From contig JAGNZB010000016.1 of assembly GCA_017984655.1 (NCBI GenBank), positions 1 through 18,149 on the forward strand: 18,149 nucleotides of DNA, read 5' to 3'. The notes under the pieces are model-generated. The model searched no databases. It had not been told where the DNA came from and worked only from the letters and a program-made list of their open reading frames with translations. The position numbers and the translations under genes were made by a program. Of the stretch, positions 12,008-18,149 are shown in pieces. Numbering within the stretch: position 1 is the first letter of the stretch; each line of letters starts with the position of its first letter. The stretch is from Candidatus Altimarinota bacterium (lineage in GTDB: Bacteria; Patescibacteriota; Gracilibacteria; RBG-16-42-10).

Positions 12008-13705
12008 ATGCGAAGACTATTTACACGAGCAATCAGTATCAGCTGTGCAGTCATGCTCTTGCTCCCGCAGCTGGTTCAGGCAAGCAGATATGCTGACGTT
12101 CGAGACAATGATTGGTTTGCTGGGTATGTAGAAACTCTAGCTGACCAAAATATCATTAGCACAACCAACCATAATTTCTTCCCCCATCGCACTATTACCA
12201 GAGCGGAATTGGCCAAGATGGCTGTCAATGCAGCTAGTTTGCTCAATCTCACTCCTACAGCCACGAATAGCACGAGCCAAGTATTCTGTGATGTCCCCCT
12301 AAATCATTGGGCTGTTGATTACATCAATACGCTCCAGCGCAAAGGCATTGTCGGCACCACCAGCAATTGTCCCCAAGGTCGCAACTTTCTACCAAACAAT
12401 CCGATCACTCGTGCTGAAGCCCTCAAAGTCTTATTCAAGGTATTCAATCTGACCCCAATTGGCCAAAGTAGCTTCGGCGATGTAGCACCCACAGCTTGGT
12501 ACAGTAGCTATATCAACACTGCCACCACCATGCAGATTGTGAACGGCTACCAAGACGGCACTTTCCGTCCCAACGGTTTTCTGACCCGCGCGGAAATGAG
12601 CAAAATTATGACGATCACCATGAGCAAGATCGCTGAGCCGAATAGTCCCACACCAACTAGCACGCCCACATCTACCAGCAGCCCATCCCCTACAGCAACA
12701 CCGTCTTCACCAACTGGTAGTCACCAAATAGTGATCACAGCAGCACAAGGTGAGGAAGCTCTCAGAGATGCGATCAATAATGCTGAACCTGGAGATGAGA
12801 TCGCTCTAGCAGCGGGAAACTACCTCTTATCAAGACAGCTCTGGATCGAAAAGAATGGCACAGCTGCACAGCCAATTATCATCCGCAGCAAAGATGGTCC
12901 CCTAGCAGCGAAGATTAGTGGTTCCCCAGAAGAGGGTATCAATATTGGAGATGGGGCAAGCTATATCGTTATTGATGGACTCGAAATATTTGGCATGGGC
13001 GACAATGTGGTCCATATTCAAAATGCGCATCATATTACGATCCAAAACAACAAAATCCGTGATGCTGGTAGCGACGGCGATGTAATCAAAGTCAACCAGT
13101 CTGAACACATTAGTATCATTGCCAATGAATTAGCACGATCAGGTAATAGACCATCATGTCCCGATGGCAATTGTTGGCAAGAGCTGCTCGATTTTGTGGA
13201 CGTCAATGATAGCGTGATCCAAAACAACACCATGAGTGATTTTGGTAATCTTGCAGGTTATGTCAAAGGCGGTAGTACCAATGTCATCATCCGAAACAAC
13301 ACGATCACAGGACAAAGAGCTGGCGCTATTGACCCAGCGTGGGGTATCGGCGGCTGGACAGACAGCGACCTGATCCAAGGACAATACGAAGCCAACAATA
13401 TCACCTTCACCAACAACACGGTCAGCAACAGCAGCTACGGTGCTCTTGGTATTTATGATGCCTCTCGTGTGACGATTAGCAACAATCAATTTACCAGCAA
13501 CCGTGGCAGCTTGATAGAATTTCGTTCTGGCAATGGACCTGCAGCCAAAAGTGACACTGTCGCCATTACCAACAACACCTTCAACAATAATCAAACCTCG
13601 GATACCAGCGTGTGTCATCTCCTCGGCCATGGTCTCACGGGCCTCAGCATCAGTGGCAATACTGGCAACAATAGCGCCATTTTGGCAGCAACAAGTTGTA
13701 ACTAA
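12008..13705 (+). CDS. Surface protein: three SLH repeats plus right-handed parallel beta-helix
   Basis: This is a 565-aa protein. A signal peptide (1-25, cleavage likely after LVQA) is followed by three SLH repeats at about 29-75, 94-147 and 156-206, each with an (I/L)TRAE motif. A Pro/Ser/Thr linker spans about 209-238. From about 240 to the end there is a right-handed parallel beta-helix: ALRDAINNAEPGDEIALAAG opens it as in PL6-type lyases and related folds, then many strands of the form HITIQNNKI, NVIIRNNTI, NITFTNNTV. The asparagine ladders (QNN, RNN, TNN) fit stacked turns. It is probably anchored on the cell surface and binds or cuts polysaccharide; catalytic residues are not assigned, so a binding-only role is possible. 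The YdcF gene follows 41 bp downstream. Stop TAA. Confidence 0.88.
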   Translation: MRRLFTRAISISCAVMLLLPQLVQASRYADVRDNDWFAGYVETLADQNIISTTNHNFFPHRTITRAELAKMAVNAASLLNLTPTATNSTSQVFCDVPLNHWAVDYINTLQRKGIVGTTSNCPQGRNFLPNNPITRAEALKVLFKVFNLTPIGQSSFGDVAPTAWYSSYINTATTMQIVNGYQDGTFRPNGFLTRAEMSKIMTITMSKIAEPNSPTPTSTPTSTSSPSPTATPSSPTGSHQIVITAAQGEEALRDAINNAEPGDEIALAAGNYLLSRQLWIEKNGTAAQPIIIRSKDGPLAAKISGSPEEGINIGDGASYIVIDGLEIFGMGDNVVHIQNAHHITIQNNKIRDAGSDGDVIKVNQSEHISIIANELARSGNRPSCPDGNCWQELLDFVDVNDSVIQNNTMSDFGNLAGYVKGGSTNVIIRNNTITGQRAGAIDPAWGIGGWTDSDLIQGQYEANNITFTNNTVSNSSYGALGIYDASRVTISNNQFTSNRGSLIEFRSGNGPAAKSDTVAITNNTFNNNQTSDTSVCHLLGHGLTGLSISGNTGNNSAILAATSCN

Positions 13706-13746
13706 TCAGTACAAAACGTCAAAACCCACTACCATCGTTACTTGTT

Positions 13747-14574
13747 ATGAGCCTGCACTCCGAACGCCACAATTTCACTAGTCTCCCCTCACTGGCAGAG
13801 CTCAAAAGGATTATGGAAATAGAACACCTGCGCATTGTACCTCAGGAAAAACAAGACACTCACTATGCTGACTTCACAGCGGCAATCAACCTGATGAAAA
13901 CATTTGATTTATCTACTAGCTACTTCACCACTGAATACACCGAGAAGGACCTGGAAGACAAACAACTACTAGCTGAGGTCAATACCCTAGGGAATCAATT
14001 TCTAGAGAAGGTTCTGACCACTGAGGGACATCTACCAGTATGTGATCAAGCCTATGATTACTTAGCCGAAGAAGACACACCACAACAAGCTGATTTGATC
14101 TTTGTGTTTGGCGCCAAGACACCTGCCAGAATAGAGAAAGCTGTCGAACTCTACCACCGAGGTTTAGCGCCAAAACTGATGCTCAGTGGAGGGAATCCCA
14201 TTTATGGACAGCAGGCAACATCAGAAGCAGAAGCATACGCCCAGTTGGCCATCAAAGCTGGCGTAAAACCATCAGATATTATTCTTGAGAAGACCTCGAT
14301 CACGATCCCAGACAATATTGGCACTTCACTGCACCAACTTCAAAAGATCAGATTTCCTCTAACAAAAGTGCTACTGGTCAATTCACCTTACTCTCAAAGA
14401 AGAGGCTATTCTGTCTTCCAAAAACACACAACTAATGTCCGCCTCCAAAGAGTAAACTGTGCCACTACGCATACTTATAGTAGGGATCAATGGCACAAAC
14501 ACCCTGACGGCATCAAAGTAATTTTCAATGAATTGGTGAAGCTCAAGTTGGGCGTCATCCTCAATACTATTTAG
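13747..14574 (+). CDS. YdcF/SanA-type DUF218 protein
   Basis: This is a 275-aa protein. Residues about 1-112 form a helical N-terminal region without a membrane segment. The DUF218 domain follows: ADLIFVFGAKTPARIEKAVE (115-134), LYHRGLAPKLMLSGG (135-149), TSEAEAYAQLAIKAGV (158-173), IILEKTSITIPDN (178-190) and VLLVNSPYSQRRG. The SGG, SEAE and E-x-x-S motifs are those of the family. E. coli members (SanA, ElyC, YdcF) are linked to envelope barrier and wall precursor metabolism, while YdcF binds SAM in vitro; no common reaction is known. The soluble form here resembles YdcF more than the membrane-bound ElyC. It may share a transcript with the SLH/beta-helix gene. Stop TAG. Confidence 0.85.
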   Translation: MSLHSERHNFTSLPSLAELKRIMEIEHLRIVPQEKQDTHYADFTAAINLMKTFDLSTSYFTTEYTEKDLEDKQLLAEVNTLGNQFLEKVLTTEGHLPVCDQAYDYLAEEDTPQQADLIFVFGAKTPARIEKAVELYHRGLAPKLMLSGGNPIYGQQATSEAEAYAQLAIKAGVKPSDIILEKTSITIPDNIGTSLHQLQKIRFPLTKVLLVNSPYSQRRGYSVFQKHTTNVRLQRVNCATTHTYSRDQWHKHPDGIKVIFNELVKLKLGVILNTI

Positions 14575-14667
14575 AGTGACAGTTTGACAAACATGCAAGC
14601 ACAGTAGAAATACTATTTCACCAGTCTATCCACGATATCTTGATACCGCAACGAAATAATTGTCTCT

Positions 14668-15300
14668 ATGAAAAAGCGATGGCCAACTGCTAAAGTAATT
14701 TGCTTAAAAGAAGAAAGACGAAAAAGAACAGCCGTCATAGAGCAATATCAAGAACTAGCTCATGATACCCGCACACGATTCGCTGAAGTCACAGGCGTGA
14801 ACTTGCTGCAATTGACTGCCCAAATAGCTTGTGGCCTTGAGTTTATGTCTCTAGAACAAATGTACAGCATGCCAACAATCATGGCGGGATTGGCAAGCCT
14901 TACTAATATCGCTTTACTGGTTTTTCAAGTAGGCAATGTCGAGGGTCAGTTCAAGGCGTTACAAAGAACAATAGCTCTTGGAGGACCTTACAAACAAAGT
15001 TCCCAAGCTCAAGATCTAGCACCTAATACTGTCTTTGATCATCTCAGCGGCCCTTCAGGTATGGTTGTACAGTATCTCCTCAGCACAATGCCTAGTGCAA
15101 TAATCATGTATCACGCCAGCAAAACTACGGAAGCCACCAGTACGCAACAGCTTCTACTTCAGGCAATAACTTTTTGTACGGTACTGGGACTAAAAATCAG
15201 AGGATCGCAAGTAGAGATACGCGATCACATCAAAGAAACTATGGACAACATGGCTGAAAGTGCCACTTTCCAAGCTAAATGGAGAAAACGAGCAAACTAA
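14668..15300 (+). CDS. Unassigned 210-aa protein with about three membrane segments
   Basis: I do not recognise this protein. The first 40 residues are strongly charged and basic (MKKRWPTAKV, EERRKR). Hydrophobic stretches lie at about 69-88 (PTIMAGLASLTNIALLVFQV), 132-150 (VVQYLLSTMPSAIIMYHAS) and 162-178 (LLLQAITFCTVLGLKI). The C-terminal tail is charged. A cytoplasmic basic N-terminus with two or three membrane passes is likely. A TTGACA at 14584-14589 may be part of its promoter, but no convincing -10 box pairs with it. The gene ends 2 bp before the end of the convergent next gene, with no terminator between. Stop TAA. Confidence 0.65.
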   Translation: MKKRWPTAKVICLKEERRKRTAVIEQYQELAHDTRTRFAEVTGVNLLQLTAQIACGLEFMSLEQMYSMPTIMAGLASLTNIALLVFQVGNVEGQFKALQRTIALGGPYKQSSQAQDLAPNTVFDHLSGPSGMVVQYLLSTMPSAIIMYHASKTTEATSTQQLLLQAITFCTVLGLKIRGSQVEIRDHIKETMDNMAESATFQAKWRKRAN

Positions 15301-15302
15301 AC

Positions 15303-15797
15303 TTACTGCTTACTCTCCACAAGCCACTTTGCCGTCGGTTTATGATAGGTCAGGACAATCTTGATCGCATCCTGAGATTGCTCCTTTTGCCCTAGTTGTG
15401 CCAAAGCTTTGAACATTTGCTGATTGTTGAGCTCAGTAAAAGCAGCTATTAGTTCTTTTTCCGTAAACTTTTTGATCAGGGCATAGACCTGGATATCTCG
15501 TTTATTCTTCTTATCTGGCACAGTCCAAGACAATGCTAAGGTAGATTTGAAAGCACTATTTTTGATTGAGCGAATCAAAGTGGGTGTCGTCACCATCGCT
15601 TCGACAATCTCCTCTCGACTACTAGCCTTCTGCAGTTCACCGCCAAAATCAATCTGGTAGGGAAATACGGGCTCACCAGTAATATCAACAAGCTCATTCA
15701 CCGCTTTGACATCAAAGAGTGACTGAAGCTCTTCGGTCAAAATAGTAGAGCGACTCCCCTTCTTGCTGGCCAATAGATTGATAACAACAGAATGCAT
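15303..15797 (-). CDS. Unassigned 164-aa soluble protein
   Basis: I do not recognise this protein. It has no signal peptide or membrane segment. The N-terminal part (MHSVVINLLASKKGSRSTIL) is followed by a mixed region with the pattern VDITGEPVFPYQIDFGGEL, and the C-terminal half is helical and Lys/Glu/Gln-rich (KKFTEKELIAAFTELNNQQM). No catalytic motif is obvious. It has a good promoter of its own at 15822-15850, which overlaps the very end of the spacer behind the radical SAM gene, so it is expressed independently. Tail to tail with the preceding membrane gene. Stop TAA. Confidence 0.65.
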   Translation of the reverse strand: MHSVVINLLASKKGSRSTILTEELQSLFDVKAVNELVDITGEPVFPYQIDFGGELQKASSREEIVEAMVTTPTLIRSIKNSAFKSTLALSWTVPDKKNKRDIQVYALIKKFTEKELIAAFTELNNQQMFKALAQLGQKEQSQDAIKIVLTYHKPTAKWLVESKQ

Positions 15798-15821
15798 GAT
15801 AATAGATTAGAACACTGTCCT

Positions 15822-15850
15822 ACTATACGGCTAGTGAGCTGATACTACAA
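15822..15850 (-). promoter_or_regulatory. Promoter of the 164-aa gene
   Basis: On minus, TTGTAG (15850-15845) and TATAGT (15827-15822) are spaced by 17 bp, 24 bp before the ATG at 15797. The -35 box directly abuts the stop codon of the radical SAM gene. Confidence 0.5.
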
Positions 15851-17242
15851 TTAGCGATCGACCTTGCCTTGATTGAGACGACGATGCAAACGATTGCCTC
15901 GCTCATCTTCGTCAGGAGAATTCGGATAAACCACATTGGTCGTATTACCAGGAATAGTCGTCATCATCAGAAATACTTTGGTGATCTCAGCACGTATCTG
16001 AGGATCTGGGTGTGTCAGAGATGTCGGCAATGCAGCATAATCTAATACCTGAAAGTAGTGAGGATCAGTCAGTAACTGCTCCACCAAAGCAGCATGAGCA
16101 GGATCACGCCAGCCACTATTCCCAGGCACAATACTTTTGGCTACATACGGCCGGGGTGAGGCACCATAACAATCCGCCATATCCAAAATAAACTCGACAT
16201 CATCACGCAAAGTATCCGGTGTATCCGTAGCATGCCCCACCACCATAAATACCTCAGGAGTAATAGCAAATGCTTCCCTAGTCAATCGGATAGCATCAAT
16301 ACATTGGTCAATATGATTGTGACCTTTCTTAATACTCTTCCAGACCTCTTTTGACGTACCATCAACACCAAAGCCAATTGACCAAAGCCCAGCATCTACC
16401 ATGGTGGTAATCACACTGGGATCGTCTCGGTAAGTCTCCATAAATGCTGCTGCAGTCGAAAGACCACGAAGCCGAAAACTAAAACCAGGATGCTTCCGCT
16501 TACAGGTGATCACTAGCTCAGCGAACTGTTTCAACTGATCAGGAGTCTGAAAGGTATCGAGGTTCGATAGGTATATTTCTAAATGAAAAATCCCCAAACG
16601 TTGAGATCGAGTGACGAGATAGTCCAACTCGCCATCAACTAAATCCAATCTCCGATAACGCTCTTTGACCACACTGATCTGCCCGGTCACTGGATCACGA
16701 AAAGTCCGGTTGGCAGCACAAAATTCACAAGCAAACTTACAGCCTTGTGAAAGATACAGACAAAACTCATGCTCCATATACTGACGAAAATCAGCATCAG
16801 TAATCTGCTCATAGAACGGAATCATCGTCGTCTCTTCCGGTACAGGCAACCGAGCCAGTTCCATGCCCAAGAGCCGCTTCAATACAGCATCATCATTGCC
16901 ATCATACGCACGTCCACCAAATAATCGCTGAAACTGCTCACGAGTAAATCCTGTCAGTACTTGTCCACCAAGAACCAAGTCAGCATCAGGTCCCACACTA
17001 GCCGCAATCTGCCCACGTAGTTTGATTACTTCAGGAATATAAGGAGCACCCAACAGGTTGATACCAGTCACCTGCTGATCAAAAACCAATGGACGCAGAT
17101 TGCCATCTTGAAATGCTATTTCTCCACCAGCCATCAGAATACGCGAACCGACCGTAGCCAACGAAGAGGGCAAGTAGATATGTCCCAAACCTGTTGGAGT
17201 AGCATTATTGTGACGAGGCTGATAGAGAGCAATTTTCTTCAT
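15851..17242 (-). CDS. Radical SAM protein with a B12-binding-like N-terminal region
   Basis: This is a 463-aa protein. The radical SAM cluster motif is C-x3-C-x2-C: Cys168, Cys172, Cys175 (CKFACEFCAA). Before it, residues about 1-140 look like the Rossmann-type region that precedes the radical domain in B12-dependent enzymes (KKIALYQPR, GINLLGAPYIPEV, ADLVLGGQVL), but the cobalamin DxHxxG motif is not seen. After it, LRGLSTAAAF and WSIGFGVDGTSKEVWKSIKKG (in two parts) match the barrel strands of the Elp3/MiaB-like group. The substrate is unknown. The ATG at 17242 is preferred to TTG 17287 and two other in-frame ATGs, because MKKIALYQPR is the usual start and a terminator lies just upstream. 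Stop TAA. Confidence 0.85.
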   Translation of the reverse strand: MKKIALYQPRHNNATPTGLGHIYLPSSLATVGSRILMAGGEIAFQDGNLRPLVFDQQVTGINLLGAPYIPEVIKLRGQIAASVGPDADLVLGGQVLTGFTREQFQRLFGGRAYDGNDDAVLKRLLGMELARLPVPEETTMIPFYEQITDADFRQYMEHEFCLYLSQGCKFACEFCAANRTFRDPVTGQISVVKERYRRLDLVDGELDYLVTRSQRLGIFHLEIYLSNLDTFQTPDQLKQFAELVITCKRKHPGFSFRLRGLSTAAAFMETYRDDPSVITTMVDAGLWSIGFGVDGTSKEVWKSIKKGHNHIDQCIDAIRLTREAFAITPEVFMVVGHATDTPDTLRDDVEFILDMADCYGASPRPYVAKSIVPGNSGWRDPAHAALVEQLLTDPHYFQVLDYAALPTSLTHPDPQIRAEITKVFLMMTTIPGNTTNVVYPNSPDEDERGNRLHRRLNQGKVDR

Positions 17243-17291
17243 AACTATTTTTCTAATAGTCATTAGTCTCAACCAACTCATCACCAACGAG

Positions 17292-17324
17292 AAAAAGCCA
17301 CCTCAAAACTGAAGTGGACTTTTT
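17292..17324 (-). terminator. Intrinsic terminator after the TrmB-type gene
   Basis: On minus, a stem around CCACTTC...GAGGTGG with loop AGTTTT is followed by CTTTTT. The mirror side begins AAAAAG, so the hairpin could work in both directions. It separates the TrmB-type gene from the radical SAM gene. Confidence 0.65.
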
Positions 17325-17376
17325 GTATAAGCTAGATTTCTTCCTCAGAACATCTCAACCAAATGAGACAAGACTC

Positions 17377-18147
17377 CTAAGACAAGGCGCGCCAACTTTT
17401 CTGAAAGTGCGATTGGTATATCTGAATCAGGCTAGGATCATTGATCAACAATAGTCGCTTGCCAATAGTCTGGTCCCACTGCCAGATGCTGACTTGCTTG
17501 TCATAGATATAGGTCATCGATTGCTGACAAGTAGTGTCCAGAAACAATTTACCATTACGCAGTTCAGTTTCATTCTTTTTCAACAATCCCACCGTGTGTT
17601 CACCAAGTTCAGTAAACACTGCATTGATAGTCTTTCCTTTCCGTGCCCGCATCGTGACAAAGTGATGCATCGCCTGCTCACCTGGAATTTCATAGGCCTT
17701 CTCACCCGATCCATAACAATCAATATGCTGCCAATCAGCGTGCAAAAGACGATAGCAGTGTTCTGTGATTTGATCCTGATCTGTAAAGATTTCTACTGGC
17801 TCCACTCGATCGATATCCCCCTGGAAATCAATAAAGTGATCGAGACGTTTGAGTTCCAACTCCACCTTCCGCAACTTGAGACTCTCACGACCAACTTTGT
17901 CAGCCAAAGCATGAAGAGAAATCACGCGCAGATTCTGACGCCAACTCTCTGGCGACACCAATAAGAACCGCTTCTCTCGCAATTGATCAAATACACGATA
18001 GGCAGTAGCACGAGAAAACCCACAAAGTTTTTGAACCTGAGGAATAGTCAGATGAGGATGTTGATACACCATCAAATAAAACAAGGCCTCATGTTCGTTG
18101 AGACCCAATCTCTCCAATAATTTGAGAATATGGTGACGTAGCTTCAT
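17377..18147 (-). CDS. TrmB-family transcriptional regulator
   Basis: This is a 256-aa protein. An N-terminal winged HTH (about 11-65) reads LERLGLNEHEALFYLMVY then IPQVQKLCGFSRATAYRVFD, which matches the TrmB pattern of L-G-L-x-x-x-E-A and a recognition helix of the S-R-x-x-x-Y-R-V-F type. A short charged coiled-coil-like helix (about 84-105) links it to a C-terminal sensor-type domain (about 115-256) resembling the PLD-like domain that often follows TrmB HTHs. Such proteins often control sugar uptake and metabolism; the effector here is unknown. It lies upstream of the radical SAM gene on the same strand, but a terminator is placed between. The ATG is two bases from the window edge, so its promoter is not visible. 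Stop TAG. Confidence 0.82.
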   Translation of the reverse strand: MKLRHHILKLLERLGLNEHEALFYLMVYQHPHLTIPQVQKLCGFSRATAYRVFDQLREKRFLLVSPESWRQNLRVISLHALADKVGRESLKLRKVELELKRLDHFIDFQGDIDRVEPVEIFTDQDQITEHCYRLLHADWQHIDCYGSGEKAYEIPGEQAMHHFVTMRARKGKTINAVFTELGEHTVGLLKKNETELRNGKLFLDTTCQQSMTYIYDKQVSIWQWDQTIGKRLLLINDPSLIQIYQSHFQKSWRALS

Positions 18148-18149
18148 AA

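Noticed and set aside
13154..13630. 158-codon minus-strand frame inside the beta-helix gene
   Set aside because: The Val/Ile-rich product is a reverse-strand shadow of the asparagine-rich beta-helix repeats.
17494..17964. 156-codon plus-strand frame inside the TrmB-type gene
   Set aside because: It lies antisense to a well-supported regulator and has no recognisable domain.

Overview
Organism: the window reads as bacterial chromosome of moderate GC, most likely from the Patescibacteria/CPR radiation, possibly near Peregrinibacteria or Gracilibacteria. This is inference. Supporting signs are small densely packed genes, sigma70-like promoters with very short leaders, almost no Shine-Dalgarno sequences, no TGA among 17 supported stop codons, SLH-domain surface proteins in place of classical wall anchors, and an XRE-HTH fused to a MurA-like enzyme. 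No rRNA, CRISPR array, transposase or phage gene is visible. Layout, left: 1-640 holds tRNA-Pro(CGG), a tRNA-linked repeat and a small membrane protein (DUF2892 type, minus). 725-3103 (plus) holds a promoter with a possible operator, the XRE-MurA-like fusion, a possible 36-aa membrane microprotein, and an M50 site-2-type protease. 3198-3803 (minus) is a SAM methyltransferase. 3804-4300 holds a REP-like palindrome, two tRNA-linked repeat copies and tRNA-Pro(GGG, minus), whose promoter shares its -35 region with a divergent promoter. 4365-7428 (plus) holds an AAG-type 3-methyladenine glycosylase, a TrmA/RlmD-type RNA uracil methyltransferase and a short divergent pyruvate kinase. Middle: 7417-8625 (minus) is a secreted protein with C-terminal SLH repeats, overlapping the kinase gene tail to tail. 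8774-9056 holds tRNA-Glu(UUC) and two more repeat copies 94 bp apart. 9176-11370 (minus) is an unassigned gene pair: a GHKL-ATPase-like protein and a 482-aa protein with one membrane segment. Right: 11506-15300 (plus) holds a Nudix hydrolase, a secreted protein with three SLH repeats and a parallel beta-helix, a YdcF/DUF218 protein and an unassigned membrane protein. 15303-17242 (minus) holds an unassigned 164-aa protein and a radical SAM protein. 17377-18147 (minus) is a TrmB-type regulator, separated from the radical SAM gene by a terminator. How the parts fit: the genes are a mix of cell envelope (MurA-like, two SLH proteins, YdcF, M50 protease), nucleic-acid upkeep (glycosylase, RNA methyltransferase, Nudix) and carbon metabolism (pyruvate kinase), mostly in one- or two-gene units. 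The most unusual signal is non-coding. All three tRNA genes are followed by the same composite repeat: a terminator hairpin, a T-rich conserved core, a purine-rich tail and a terminal stem whose two arms change together between copies. The left arm of that terminal stem is the same segment used by the terminator hairpin.
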